Shown here one piece after another: positions 35,135 to 43,963 of a stretch of 46,134 nucleotides of DNA. Source of the stretch: Brevibacterium daeguense (GTDB lineage Bacteria; Actinomycetota; Actinomycetes; Actinomycetales; Brevibacteriaceae); NCBI RefSeq assembly GCF_021729135.1, contig NZ_JAJTWW010000024.1, forward strand, positions 1 through 46,134. The letters run 5' to 3'. Under the pieces are notes generated by a model. It saw only the letters and a list, made by a program, of their open reading frames with translations, was not told where the DNA came from and did not search any database. A program made the translations under genes and the position numbers. Within the stretch, counting starts at the first letter, position 1, and each line of letters opens with the position of its first letter.

Positions 35135-35917
35135 TCAGAGCCAGGGCGGGGGCGCGGGCAGGTCGACCGGCCGGATGTTTCCGGCTCCGCCCTTGCCTTC
35201 GTCCTCGGCGACCGAATTGGGCCAGCCTCGACCCGTGAGGAATGACAGCACCTCGGCGGCTTCGCCCGAGAGCGGGACCGGCTGCGCCGGAATCTGGTCC
35301 GCGGGCCCTGATGCGATGACCCACTCGTCCCGGTCGGGCCGGTCGGTGAGCGCGATGCGATAGTGGACGGGTTCATCGCGGCGCCGCCAGACGTCCTCGA
35401 CGTCCGCCAGCAGCCGATCGACCACCTCGGCGGGAAAATCGCGGGTGGTCATGCCGATCCCCAGGTCGAGCGAGTGAACCCATACCTCTCGGGCTCGCAA
35501 CCAGGGAATGTCAGCGGCGAGGATCGGCTCTCCACGGCCGGAGATGAGGTCGGCACTCCAGGCCGCCTCGGGCATGGTCCCGAGCTCCTCGGTGAGCTCC
35601 TCGGCCACTTCGTGGGCCATCGTCATGGTGTCCGCGCCCGAGGTGTGCGCCGCCGCCTCCTCGATCTGGCGATCCCGAGCCTCTCGGGACGGATACATGC
35701 GATTCTCGACGCCGGTCTTCGCCCAGTCGAGCAGACGCAGGAAGCCCTCCGCATTGAAGGTCACGTGCAGCGCCACGTGCTTTCGCGTCCACCCGGGCAG
35801 GACCGAGGGTTCGTCGAGGCCGTTGAGCGACAGCTGGTCGAGCGCCTGCAGATAGAACTTCTCGCCCAGCAGGCGGAAGCCGAGATCTCGCTCGAGATCG
35901 TCCTGATTCATCTCCAT
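35135..35917 (-). CDS. Maleylpyruvate isomerase-fold (mycothiol-dependent) protein
   Basis: 260 residues. LPGWTRKHVALHVTFNAEGF and REVWVHSLDLGIGMTTRDFP are the metal-site and core blocks of the MDMPI/DinB-like family, mycothiol-dependent enzymes found in actinobacteria. A C-terminal domain ending LSFLTGRGWPN fits the two-domain form. ATG at 35917 is chosen because TACTGT (35924-35929, minus strand) lies six bases upstream, a leaderless arrangement. The substrate is unknown; no aromatic-degradation genes are nearby. Confidence 0.85.
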   Translation of the reverse strand: MEMNQDDLERDLGFRLLGEKFYLQALDQLSLNGLDEPSVLPGWTRKHVALHVTFNAEGFLRLLDWAKTGVENRMYPSREARDRQIEEAAAHTSGADTMTMAHEVAEELTEELGTMPEAAWSADLISGRGEPILAADIPWLRAREVWVHSLDLGIGMTTRDFPAEVVDRLLADVEDVWRRRDEPVHYRIALTDRPDRDEWVIASGPADQIPAQPVPLSGEAAEVLSFLTGRGWPNSVAEDEGKGGAGNIRPVDLPAPPPWL

Positions 35918-35923
35918 GCCCTC

Positions 35924-35929
35924 ACAGTA
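35924..35929 (-). promoter_or_regulatory. Leaderless-type -10 box of MDMPI-fold gene
   Basis: TACTGT on the minus strand, six bases before the ATG at 35917. Confidence 0.5.
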
Positions 35930-35966
35930 CAAGTTCTCCGGCTCACGCCCCGCCCTGGTCACCTGC

Positions 35967-36022
35967 CGCATGTCCCGGTCGGACATGCGATCGGCCCTCG
36001 GGACGAAATCCCGAGGGCCGAT
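35967..36022 (-). terminator. Two adjacent hairpins ending the envelope operon
   Basis: CGCATGTCC/GGACATGCG (35967-35989, 5-base loop) and ATCGGCCCTCGGGA/TCCCGAGGGCCGAT (35990-36022, 14-bp stem, 5-base loop) lie back to back, downstream of the minus-strand operon ending at 36051 and upstream of the MDMPI-fold gene. Confidence 0.75.
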
Positions 36023-36050
36023 AGTCAGTGCTGGGCTGCGCCCGTCGCGA

Positions 36051-36857
36051 TCACTGACCGGCGTCTCTCACGTTCTCTCCGGAGGACTGGGCCTCCGACT
36101 TGAGGCGTTCGGTTTCGCCCTGCGCGTCGGACTTGACGGTCTCGGCGCTGCTCTGGGCCTGATCGCGGACGCTCTGCACGGCCTCCTGGGCAGGCTCCTG
36201 CAGGTTCTGGCCCATGTCCTTGGCAACCTGCTGAGCTTCCTGCATCATCGGCTGCGCGGCGTCCTTGGCCTGGACGGCGAGCTCCTGCTCCTTCTGGGAT
36301 GCCGGGATGAGGCTGCCGATCAGCCAGCCTGCGCCGAGCGCGATCATGCCGACCGCGAGCGGATTGCCGCGGGTGCCCTGCTTGATCTGCTGGGGCATCT
36401 GCTGGACCGCGTCCCGCGCGGTGCCGGCTGCGTCACGGACGCTGCCTGCGGCGTCCTGCGCCGTGCCACGGGCGCTGTCGGCAAGCTGGTGGCCCTTGGC
36501 CTGTGCCTGCTGACCGCGGTGCTGAAGCTCGGAGCCGGCATCATCGGCGGTGCCCATGATGCTGTCCTTCCAGGAGCTCAGCTTGTCCGCGATCTTGTTC
36601 TTCTGGCGTTCGGCCACCTTCGATGGGGAGACCTTCTCGGCCATCGCATCGACGTCGTAACCGAGATTCCGGCGCGTCTGCTCGATCTCTTCGCGGATCT
36701 GCTCAGGCGACTTGTTCGCGTTGTCCGAGGACTGGAAGCCCGGGTCGCCGCCGGGGTAGCCGCTTGCGGGCGCGGTGGGATTGACACCGTAACCGGGATC
36801 GGGCTGGACAGCGGGATCGACTGGGTTCTGGTAGGCAGGGTCATACGGATGTGTCAT
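36051..36857 (-). CDS. DUF3618-like membrane protein
   Basis: 268 residues. After a Pro/Gly-rich leader, KSPEQIREEIEQTRRNLGYD VDAM is the DUF3618 signature. A long Ala/Gln helix follows (QAQAKGHQLADSARGTAQDA), then one membrane segment (GNPLAVGMIALGAGWLIGSL), then a second amphipathic helix with Gln/Ala/Ser repeats resembling LEA-like proteins. ATG overlaps the holin-like gene stop (ATGA at 36854-36857). Proteins of this type are linked to envelope stress in actinobacteria; the exact role is unknown. Confidence 0.82.
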   Translation of the reverse strand: MTHPYDPAYQNPVDPAVQPDPGYGVNPTAPASGYPGGDPGFQSSDNANKSPEQIREEIEQTRRNLGYDVDAMAEKVSPSKVAERQKNKIADKLSSWKDSIMGTADDAGSELQHRGQQAQAKGHQLADSARGTAQDAAGSVRDAAGTARDAVQQMPQQIKQGTRGNPLAVGMIALGAGWLIGSLIPASQKEQELAVQAKDAAQPMMQEAQQVAKDMGQNLQEPAQEAVQSVRDQAQSSAETVKSDAQGETERLKSEAQSSGENVRDAGQ

Positions 36858-37516
36858 GGCGTTTCCTTCGCGGGGTTCACGGTGGGCGGAATCTCCTTGG
36901 CAGTGTCCATGGTCCGAGGAAGACCCTGGATCTGCTTCAGCTTGTTGCGGCCGACGACGGCGAGAACGGCTGCGATGACAGCCCAGATGACTGCCACGAC
37001 GAGCGCGGACCATCCGTTGCCGATGAGCGAGCCGAGAGCCACCCACAGGGCGTTGGACAGGAACAGAAGGACGAACAGGGCCGCGATCGCAGCACCGACG
37101 AGGAGACCTGCGCCGGCTCCGGCGCGCTTGGCCGATTCGGTCGCCTCGGCCTTGGCCAGGGCGATCTCCTGCTGGATGAGCGTCGAGGTGTTCCGACTCA
37201 GTGAGGAGAACATGTCGCCGAGCGATTGATGCTCGGCCCTGACCTCGGCCTGCGCCTCGGAGTAGGCCTCTCGGTCGTAGCCGCGGTCCCAGCCATGGCC
37301 TGCGGCGTTGGCCGGGTACTGCTCTCCGGACTGCGGCGGCTCCTGCGTGACGTAGGCCGTCTGCGGATTGGGGTGCGCCCCCGGGCCGGTGGCCGGCGGA
37401 ACACCGTGCGCGTACTGGGGTGCTGCGCCGTGGCTTCCGGCCGGCCCGCCCGGCTGGGCGTTCCAACCGCCCGGAGGCGGAGCAGGCTGCGCACCCTGAT
37501 TCGGGTCATAGCTCAT
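36854..37516 (-). CDS. Holin-X-like (phage holin superfamily) membrane protein
   Basis: 220 residues. A Pro/Gly/Ala-rich leader of about 100 residues precedes SSLSRNTSTLIQQEIALAKAE and two long membrane helices (AGLLVGAAIAALFVLLFLSN, LVVAVIWAVIAAVLAVVGRN). This is the pattern of actinobacterial holin-X proteins, usually chromosomal and not phage-borne; no other phage gene is present. Overlaps of four bases with both neighbours show one operon. Confidence 0.82.
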   Translation of the reverse strand: MSYDPNQGAQPAPPPGGWNAQPGGPAGSHGAAPQYAHGVPPATGPGAHPNPQTAYVTQEPPQSGEQYPANAAGHGWDRGYDREAYSEAQAEVRAEHQSLGDMFSSLSRNTSTLIQQEIALAKAEATESAKRAGAGAGLLVGAAIAALFVLLFLSNALWVALGSLIGNGWSALVVAVIWAVIAAVLAVVGRNKLKQIQGLPRTMDTAKEIPPTVNPAKETP

Positions 37517-38511
37517 CGGTTGTACTCACCGCTCTCCGGGAAGTGTCCGGTGGTGCCGGGCCGATCGTGATCAGGAATTCCGTACTGGCCGTAGCCGGCG
37601 CCGACGCCGCCGTGGGCCTGGCCCTCCGGCTCATAGGTGCGGGCTTCCGGCGGGACCGCGGGGTAGCCGGTGTGACCGCCTGCAGCGCCGTAGTCCTGCG
37701 AGTAGCCGGTACCGCTGAATCCCTGTCCGCCGTACTGGCCCGTGCTGTACTGACCGCCGACTCCGTACTGGCCCGTGCTGTACTGACCGCCGACTCCGTA
37801 CTGGCCCGTGCCGTACTGGTCCACACCGTACTGGCCGGCGCCCGAGCGGCCGCTGGAATCGGAGTTCTTCCTGCTGTCGGTGAGGCCGCGGGTGGCGCGT
37901 CCGAGTACCAGGCCGACGCCGGCGGTGATCGCCAGGAAGGTCAGAGGCTTGCGCGAGGCGAACCGGCGCACGTCGTCGACCAGGTCCATGGGCTCGCCGT
38001 TCTCCAGCCGGTCTGCGACTGCAGAGACCTTCTCGTCCGCGAAGCTGAGGATGTTGCGGGTGACCTCCCCCTGGGGAGCCTCCCCGCGCTGGATCGCGGC
38101 GAGGTCGTCCGAGACTGCTCGGACCGACTGAGCGGCCCGGTTCTGCTGGGTGGAAGCCTGCTCGCTGACATCGCTCTGGACACGGCTCAGAAGTGAGGAT
38201 GCCTGGGATTTCGCCTCGTCGGCGACCTTGCCGGCCTCCTGCTGAGCGCTCTCCTTGACGTTCGACGCCGAGGAGCTGGCTTCGCTCTTGAGGTGCTGGC
38301 CCTCCTGCTTGGCCGTATCCTTGGCGTCGGAAGTGCTGTCCGATCGGCCGTAGGAGCTGTGCTTGCCATAGGTGGTCGGTTCGTCGCTGCTGAGCACAGC
38401 TCCCTGGGATGCCGGCACCGGTGGCTGCGTGGAGAATTCGCCGAATGGGGCGGTCTCCGGCGGGCTGGGCTGTCCGGTGTAAGGGTCGTGGGTGTTTCTG
38501 TTCTCGGTCAT
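37513..38511 (-). CDS. Low-complexity membrane-linked protein with Gly-Gln-Tyr repeats
   Basis: 332 residues, no named family. The middle is one long helix (AKQEGQHLKSEASSSASNVK) with LEA-like character, then VTRNILSFADEKVSAVADRL and a single hydrophobic segment (LTFLAITAGVGLVLGRATRG). The last ~120 residues repeat YGVGGQYSTGQ, encoded by direct DNA repeats at about 37740-37810. ATG at 38511 follows AAAGGA. It is first in the envelope operon, with the holin-like and DUF3618-like genes, and probably co-functions with them. Confidence 0.75.
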   Translation of the reverse strand: MTENRNTHDPYTGQPSPPETAPFGEFSTQPPVPASQGAVLSSDEPTTYGKHSSYGRSDSTSDAKDTAKQEGQHLKSEASSSASNVKESAQQEAGKVADEAKSQASSLLSRVQSDVSEQASTQQNRAAQSVRAVSDDLAAIQRGEAPQGEVTRNILSFADEKVSAVADRLENGEPMDLVDDVRRFASRKPLTFLAITAGVGLVLGRATRGLTDSRKNSDSSGRSGAGQYGVDQYGTGQYGVGGQYSTGQYGVGGQYSTGQYGGQGFSGTGYSQDYGAAGGHTGYPAVPPEARTYEPEGQAHGGVGAGYGQYGIPDHDRPGTTGHFPESGEYNR

Positions 38512-38560
38512 CAATCCGATCCTTTCGTGAGGCGGCGACTTGAGAGAAGCACTGTAAAAA

Positions 38561-38618
38561 CAAGTTGCCTTGTGTTCTTTACCTTTTCAGCCGGTCAGCA
38601 GAAGGTCAAGGGGACTTG
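38561..38618 (-). promoter_or_regulatory. Paired CAAG-N4-CTTG dyads upstream of envelope operon
   Basis: CAAG-TTGC-CTTG (38561-38572) and CAAG-GGGA-CTTG (38607-38618) lie 50-107 bases before the ATG at 38511. The second extends to TCAAGGGGACTTGA, close to a SoxR/MerR box. The same core occurs twice upstream of the gas vesicle operon. Confidence 0.5.
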
Positions 38619-38771
38619 AGTTGAAAGGCCTGGGAGTTTGCACCGAGAGGCGCCAGTGCGGCTTGGCGCTGTTCGGACCGGGAAACGCGCGGAGAAGCGA
38701 GGCGCGGGTCCGGGGCACACTGTTGCGGTGTGGCGACAATGCCGCTGAGAGTGGTCCGGCGGCGAAGCAAA

Positions 38772-38797
38772 GAGCCCCCTCCAGCTGGAGGGGGCTC
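38772..38797 (-). terminator. Perfect palindromic terminator with no assigned gene
   Basis: GAGCCCCCTCCAG pairs with CTGGAGGGGGCTC over 26 bases. On the minus strand it is followed by TTTGCTT, so it should end a minus-strand transcript. No protein gene lies between it and the terminator at 39072-39103, so it may belong to a small RNA. Confidence 0.7.
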
Positions 38798-39071
38798 GGT
38801 GGGGATCGGTATCAGCAGCGGCCGGATCCTGGAGGGGGATGAATATCACAACCCGGCCGAATTACAGTAGTCAGCTTATGGTTCCCCCCGGCGCGGCCCA
38901 ACTTCTGTAATCAAAGTTCAGAATCTGATGCACAGTTGAACTACGTCACGAGAGGACTGGCGCGCGCTCATCGTGTGTGCTCTGAACCGCTACTCATCTT
39001 TTGGCCGCGCTTGACCGATCTCTTGACTTGGGTCGGCCGCTAGCTGGGAAACGCCGGCGCCTGAACGCGGA
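38798..39071 (-). other. Gene-free stretch, candidate small RNA on minus strand
   Basis: No credible ORF. It is more AT-rich than its surroundings in part (38860-38945) and contains inverted repeats ATTACAG/CTGTAAT (38861-38911) and AGTTCA/TGAACT (38915-38942). On the minus strand TAAGCT and TACTGT (TANNNT-type -10 boxes) precede a C-rich segment with ATCCCCCTCC, GATCCCC and GAGCCCCC, ending at the terminator 38772-38797. C-rich loops recall the actinobacterial 6C RNA, but I cannot confirm the match. Confidence 0.35.
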
Positions 39072-39103
39072 AGTGCCCGCGAACCGGTGGGTTCGCGGGC
39101 ACT
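39072..39103 (-). terminator. Terminator of LPXTG protein gene
   Basis: AGTGCCCGCGAACC (39072-39085) pairs with GGTTCGCGGGCACT (39090-39103) around a 4-base loop, about 70 bases after the stop of the surface protein gene on the minus strand. Confidence 0.8.
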
Positions 39104-39171
39104 CCGTCTGATCTGCTCCCGAGGCGCCTGCTGGGCGTTCGGGTGCCCTCAGCTGGTGCTGGTGGGCTGGA

Positions 39172-40281
39172 TCAGATGTCGGCCGGTCCGGTCTTGGCGG
39201 CGCGGCGGCGGGTCAGGAACACGGTGGCCGCGCCCAGGACGAGGAGCCCGGCGCCGGCTGCGAGGCCGGTGAGCTCGGTGCCGGTGCGGGGCAGGGTGCT
39301 GCCGGCGGTCGCGTCGTCGTCGGTGGAGTCGTCCGAGCCGGCGTTGGCCTCGTCATCGTCGGTGCTGGGGCGGTCGCCGACGTAGAAGGTGTCGGTCCAC
39401 TCATTGTCGCCGCAGGCTGCGGTGACGGTGTACTCGCCGATGTAGGCGCGAGCGCTCTCCGGGTCGAGGCCGCGCACACCGTCGACGGCGATGCCGTCTT
39501 CGTCGGCGATTCCGGTGGCCTCGTAGGCCTCCACGTCGTCGCGTCCTGCGGTGACGGTGAAGGTGACTTCCTGGCCGGGCTCGCAGCCGAGGACGGCGAA
39601 GGCGACACCCTCGTTGACGAACTTGTCGGTGGAGACCTGCTCGGTCTCGAGGTTCAGGCCCTCGCTGAGCTCGCCGAACTCCCAGGTCCACTGATCCTCA
39701 GTGGGAGTAGGCGTCGGAGTTTCGGCCTCCTCGCCCTTACTCTCGTCGTCAGACGCTTCGCCCTCGATGGTGATGGCAGCATTGAGCACCACCTCGTCAG
39801 CGTCCGGGTGGGTGAGGGTGAGATCGACTTGAACCTCTTCTCCAGGTTCGAAGTCGGAGGCATCGCCGTCGTAGAAGACGGAGACGGCAGCAACACCGTC
39901 GTCGTCAGCTTCCTCGACGTCGTCGGTGAGGCTGTTGGCGACACTGGTGCCAGGAATCATGTTCGAGACGACGAAGGTGACGCCCGCATCCTCGTCCGTG
40001 AGGTCTTCGGCCGAGACGACCTCCGGCTGAACGGTGACGATGGCTTCTTCATTCGACACGGCAGTCGTCTCGGGCGACACATCACCCTCGTCGGTGACAT
40101 CTTCTTCAACGGTTTCCTCGGAGGTGTTCTCGTCCTCCGGAGTCCCGTCGTCGACTGGGGTTTCCTGGACTGGGGTCTCGGACGGCTCGGGGGTCGGGGT
40201 CGTACCTGCAATTGCGGGAACTGCGCCGAATCCAGCGATGGCGACGGCCACGGCAGGTGCGAGGAGGATGCTCTTCTTCAA
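39172..40281 (-). CDS. LPXTG-anchored surface protein
   Basis: 369 residues with a TTG start. A signal peptide (KKSILLAPAVAVAIAGFGAV PAIAG) leads into a Thr/Pro/Glu/Asp-rich stalk, two beta-rich segments (VTFVVSNMIPGTSVANSLTD; EVTFTVTAGRDDVEAY) and a C-terminal sorting signal: LPRTG, a hydrophobic helix (LAAGAGLLVLGAATVFL) and RRRAAK. Sortase would attach it to the peptidoglycan. It is strongly acidic. GAAAGG precedes the TTG. Function unknown. Confidence 0.87.
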   Translation of the reverse strand: MKKSILLAPAVAVAIAGFGAVPAIAGTTPTPEPSETPVQETPVDDGTPEDENTSEETVEEDVTDEGDVSPETTAVSNEEAIVTVQPEVVSAEDLTDEDAGVTFVVSNMIPGTSVANSLTDDVEEADDDGVAAVSVFYDGDASDFEPGEEVQVDLTLTHPDADEVVLNAAITIEGEASDDESKGEEAETPTPTPTEDQWTWEFGELSEGLNLETEQVSTDKFVNEGVAFAVLGCEPGQEVTFTVTAGRDDVEAYEATGIADEDGIAVDGVRGLDPESARAYIGEYTVTAACGDNEWTDTFYVGDRPSTDDDEANAGSDDSTDDDATAGSTLPRTGTELTGLAAGAGLLVLGAATVFLTRRRAAKTGPADI

Positions 40282-40322
40282 GGGGGTGCCTTTCGAAATG
40301 GGGAGGGGCTGTTATTGATCTG

Positions 40323-40351
40323 AACCTAACGTTCTCTCAGCGGACACCAAA
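40323..40351 (-). promoter_or_regulatory. Promoter of LPXTG protein gene
   Basis: TTGGTG and TAGGTT (40323-40328) read on the minus strand with about 16 bases between, roughly 42 bases before the TTG start. The rest of 40282-40553 shows no gene. Confidence 0.45.
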
Positions 40352-40553
40352 CTTGTGTTCAGCCGAGCTTTCAAAAGTCCCATTCCGAATCTCGGCAGAC
40401 ACGGCTGGTGCAGCCGGCTCCCACCGGCCCCGTCCCAAAGGGAAAGAAGGAGGCTCCGGGCCCGTGAGGTTCCGCCGGCCGCGTCCTCCTTCGACGTCTT
40501 CGGCGACGTCTCCAGGCACCGCCGCAGCGGCATCGAACCGCCGCGCAGCGCTG

Positions 40554-41705
40554 CTAGGGCACCGGAATGGGCCAGCCCTCGAGGCGAATCAGCCGGGTCT
40601 GCTCCCGAGTCGCGGTGCGCACGACAAGGGCTCGCTCATCGAGCCACATCTCCAGGTACCGACTCGCACCGACTGCGTCTCCATCCAGCTGGACCTCGAT
40701 CGGCTCCTCCGCCTCGACGACGATCCTCCGGCAGCGGTGGAAGTTGGTGTGGATTCCCCTGCGCTTGTGCCGCCCCAGGATGGAGGCGGCGACACCCACC
40801 CAGTCGGCCATGTTCTTGGGGCTGATGATGATGACATCGAGGATCCCGTCGTCGTACTCCGCCTCGGGCAGCAGCATGACCCCGCCCTGCAGGCGGCCGC
40901 AGTTGCCGCCGATCACTGAACGGATCTTGGTCATATACGGCTCCTCGTCGTCGACGCTGACCTGCACCCGTGTGCGGTGGCCTGCCAGCTTCCTGCTGCC
41001 CGCTTCCAAGTAGGCCAGCCAGCCGACCCGGGACTTCAGCTCCTCGTCGGTGTCTGCCATCACCGCGGCGTCGAAGCCGAGCCCGGACATCACCATGAAT
41101 GCATGGTCCTTGCCGCCCGGCTCGATCCGCGCCCGAGCGACATCGATGTGCTCGTCCTTGCCCCACAGCGCGATCCGCAGCGCCCACTCCGGCCGGTCGA
41201 GCACGATCTTGAGGTTGCGCGCCAGCAGATTGCCCGTCCCCATCGGCACGATCCCCATGGGGACCCCGGTGCCGGCGAGCACCTCGGCAACGGCCCGGAC
41301 GGTGCCGTCACCGCCGGCGGCCACGACGAGGTCGACCTCCTCGGCCAGCGCTTGGCTCGCCATCGCATATCCCGGGTCCTCGATCTCGGTGTCGTACATC
41401 AGAGGAGCATCCCAGCCCTCCTGCCGGCAGACGGCCGCTGCAGTCTTGGCGAACTCCTCCGCCCCGATCTTCGACGGGTTGATCACGATCGCCACCCGCG
41501 GCCGGGCGGGCGCTGCCTCGACAGCCTGATGCTCCGGTCCCGAGGCGCGGGCGAGTTCGGAGGGCGTCCCAGGCCGGTCCTCGAGGTGGGCGGCCTGCAG
41601 GCGACGCTGCCGCCGGCTCCCCAGCATCCCGCCGATGACGATCCCGACGATGAGCGCGATGACGAGCAGGATGGTCAGGAGGACGATGTCGATGCCGGTG
41701 CTCAT
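40554..41705 (-). CDS. Diacylglycerol kinase-family lipid kinase
   Basis: 383 residues. One N-terminal membrane helix (residues 7-28), then the DAGK catalytic region: [29 protein letters not shown] (GGDGT at 131-135) and [19 protein letters not shown], followed by the C-terminal domain ending in [12 protein letters not shown]. It likely phosphorylates diacylglycerol or a related lipid at the membrane. It is divergent from serS. ATG lies six bases after a TAGATT -10 box, so the mRNA is probably leaderless. Confidence 0.9.
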   Translation of the reverse strand: MSTGIDIVLLTILLVIALIVGIVIGGMLGSRRQRRLQAAHLEDRPGTPSELARASGPEHQAVEAAPARPRVAIVINPSKIGAEEFAKTAAAVCRQEGWDAPLMYDTEIEDPGYAMASQALAEEVDLVVAAGGDGTVRAVAEVLAGTGVPMGIVPMGTGNLLARNLKIVLDRPEWALRIALWGKDEHIDVARARIEPGGKDHAFMVMSGLGFDAAVMADTDEELKSRVGWLAYLEAGSRKLAGHRTRVQVSVDDEEPYMTKIRSVIGGNCGRLQGGVMLLPEAEYDDGILDVIIISPKNMADWVGVAASILGRHKRRGIHTNFHRCRRIVVEAEEPIEVQLDGDAVGASRYLEMWLDERALVVRTATREQTRLIRLEGWPIPVP

Positions 41706-41711
41706 GCTGAC

Positions 41712-41752
41712 AATCTAGCCGGTCGTCGCGTGTCCGCGGCTGACTGTAGGCT
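41712..41752. promoter_or_regulatory. Divergent leaderless promoters of lipid kinase gene and serS
   Basis: TAGATT (41712-41717, minus strand) lies six bases before the ATG at 41705. TAGGCT (41747-41752, plus strand) lies seven bases before the GTG at 41760. The whole divergent gap is only 54 bp, so the two promoters overlap. Confidence 0.65.
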
Positions 41753-41759
41753 TGAAGCC

Positions 41760-43046
41760 GTGATCGATATACAGCAGCTCAGAGACAATCCCGAGGCGTT
41801 CAAAGCCTCCCAGCGCGCACGCGGAGCCGAAGAGTCCCTGGTCGACGACATCCTCGCTGCGGATTCGTCTCGTCGGGCCGCCATCACCACGTTCGAAGAA
41901 GCACGTGCGGAGCAGAAGACCTTCAGCAAGTCCGTGGCCACGGAGAAGGACAAGGACGCCAAGGCCGCGCTGGTGCAGCGTGCCAAGACGATGTCGGAGA
42001 AGGTCAAGGCGCTGCAGACGGAAGCGGACGAAGCCGCCTTCGCGTTCGAATCACTGGTCTCCAGGCTGCCCAATCTGATCCTCGACGGCGTTCCGCCGGG
42101 TGGGGAGGAGGACTCGGTGGAGCTCCGCCGCGAAGGCACCCCGCGTGACTTCGAAGCAGAGGGAATCGAGCCGCAGGACCACCTCGCGATCGGTGAGACG
42201 CTCAAAGCGATCGACATGCAGCGGGGAGCCAAGGTCTCCGGCGCCCGGTTCCACTACCTGACCGGCTTCGGAGCCCGCCTGGAGCTGGCGCTCCTGACCA
42301 TGGCCATGGACACTGCGCAGCAGGCCGGATTCACCCCGGTCATCACCCCGACCCTCGTCAAGCCCGAGGTCATGGCAGGCACGGGATTCCTCGGCGAGCA
42401 TGCCGATGAGATCTACCGGCTGGAAGCGGACGATCTCTTCCTCGTGGGCACCTCGGAGGTGGCCCTGGCCGGCTATCACATGGACGAGATCATCGACCTG
42501 TCCGACGGCCCCATCCGGATGGGCGGCTGGTCGTCCTGCTATCGGCGGGAGGCCGGCTCCTACGGCAAGGACACCCGCGGCATCATCCGCGTCCACCAGT
42601 TCCAGAAGGTGGAGATGTTCTCGTTCGTGCGCGTCGAGGACGCTGAGGACGAGCACGCCCGCATGCTCAGCCTGCAGGAGGAGATGCTGGCGAAATGCGA
42701 GCTGCCGTACCGAGTGGTCGACATCGCCGCCGGTGACCTGGGTGATTCCGCGGCCCGGAAGTTCGACTGCGAGGCGTGGGTTCCCACCCAGCAGACCTAT
42801 CGGGAGCTCACCTCGACCTCGAACTGCACCACATACCAGTCGCGGCGCCTGAAGATCCGCGAACGCGGCCCCGAAGGGCAGACCCGCCCGGTGGCCACGC
42901 TCAACGGCACCATGGCGAACACCCGCTGGCTCGTGGCGATCCTCGAGAACCACCAGCAGGCCGACGGCTCCGTCCGCATTCCGGAGGCACTTCGGCCCTA
43001 TCTGGGCGGAATGTCCGCTTTCGGCCCGGAGGGGCCGATCCACTGA
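41760..43046 (+). CDS. serS: Seryl-tRNA synthetase
   Basis: 428 residues, the usual length. The N-terminal coiled-coil arm ([20 protein letters not shown], then [20 protein letters not shown]) is followed by the class II core: [19 protein letters not shown], motif 2 [22 protein letters not shown] and motif 3 [18 protein letters not shown]. It charges tRNA-Ser with serine. GTG at 41760 gives the right N-terminus, and the -10 box seven bases upstream supports it. Confidence 0.97.
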   Translation: MIDIQQLRDNPEAFKASQRARGAEESLVDDILAADSSRRAAITTFEEARAEQKTFSKSVATEKDKDAKAALVQRAKTMSEKVKALQTEADEAAFAFESLVSRLPNLILDGVPPGGEEDSVELRREGTPRDFEAEGIEPQDHLAIGETLKAIDMQRGAKVSGARFHYLTGFGARLELALLTMAMDTAQQAGFTPVITPTLVKPEVMAGTGFLGEHADEIYRLEADDLFLVGTSEVALAGYHMDEIIDLSDGPIRMGGWSSCYRREAGSYGKDTRGIIRVHQFQKVEMFSFVRVEDAEDEHARMLSLQEEMLAKCELPYRVVDIAAGDLGDSAARKFDCEAWVPTQQTYRELTSTSNCTTYQSRRLKIRERGPEGQTRPVATLNGTMANTRWLVAILENHQQADGSVRIPEALRPYLGGMSAFGPEGPIH

Positions 43047-43159
43047 GCCACCGACCGTCCGGGAATATCCTGGCCGGTCGCGATGTCTTTTCTGCAGAGA
43101 GAATCTGCACGCCAACACGGCCGGTTGACAGGAAGACCGGCGAGAGAACCGGAGGAAGC

Positions 43160-43963
43160 ATGGAACCGCATATCGTGGCACTCGACGTCGACGGCACGAT
43201 CGTCGATTACGACGACATGATGACCGACCGGGTGCGGAATACGATTCAGAAGGTCGCAGACGCCGGTCATCATGTCGTGATCGCCACGGGGCGTGCAGTC
43301 AGCGGTTCGCACGAGGTGGTCAACCGCCTCGACATCAGGAACGGCTTCGTCGTCAGTTCGAATGGCTCGGTCATCACACGCCTCAGCCCGGAACTCGACG
43401 AGGGCTGGGAGCTGTTCCACGTGGAGAGCTTCGACCCGGAACCGGCCCTGCGCCGGATGTCCGAGGCGCTGCCCACCGCCCATTTCATGGTCGAGGACAC
43501 CGAGCTGACACGCTGGGCGACCGGTGAGTTCCCGGACGGGGAGCTGCAGTCGATCACCAGCATGCAGCTCGTATCCTTCGAGGAGCTCACGCAGAAGCGC
43601 GCGACCCGCATCGTGATGCGTGATCTCAACGGCACCAACGAGGAATTCGTCGCGGCAGTGGAGAAGATCGGCCTGCACGGAGTGACCTACTCGGTGGGCT
43701 GGAGCAACTGGCTCGACATCGCCCCGGAAGGCGTTTCGAAGGCCAGCGGACTGCAGGTCGTCGCGGACGAGCTCGGTGTCGACCGCGTCCACACGGTCGG
43801 GGCCGGCGACGGCTCGAATGACCACGAGATGATCCAGTGGGTGGCCCACGGCGTGGCGATGGGTCAGGCCAAGCCCGAACTCAAGGAGATCGCGAACGTG
43901 GTCACGGGCACCGTGACTGAGGACGGACTGGCCGAAGCGCTCGAGGACTACTTCGGAGTCTGA
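43160..43963 (+). CDS. Cof-type HAD hydrolase (first)
   Basis: 267 residues. HAD motif I is DVDGT (Asp9 nucleophile, Asp11), followed by VVIATGRAV (motif II), a cap domain, and GVSKASGLQVVADEL and VGAGDGSNDHEMIQWV (motif IV). It is a cytosolic phosphatase of the Cof/sugar-phosphatase type; substrate unknown. GGAGGA precedes the ATG. It follows serS by 113 bp. Its last 16 bases overlap the end of the opposite-strand HAD gene. Confidence 0.9.
   Translation: MEPHIVALDVDGTIVDYDDMMTDRVRNTIQKVADAGHHVVIATGRAVSGSHEVVNRLDIRNGFVVSSNGSVITRLSPELDEGWELFHVESFDPEPALRRMSEALPTAHFMVEDTELTRWATGEFPDGELQSITSMQLVSFEELTQKRATRIVMRDLNGTNEEFVAAVEKIGLHGVTYSVGWSNWLDIAPEGVSKASGLQVVADELGVDRVHTVGAGDGSNDHEMIQWVAHGVAMGQAKPELKEIANVVTGTVTEDGLAEALEDYFGV

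Noticed and set aside
36854..37516. Prophage remnant suggested by a holin-like gene
   Set aside because: Holin-X-type proteins are usual chromosomal proteins in actinobacteria, and no other phage gene, integrase or att site is seen.
41701..43160. tRNA or T-box element near serS
   Set aside because: No tRNA-like fold or T-box motif is visible; the serS promoter gives a leaderless mRNA with no room for a riboswitch.
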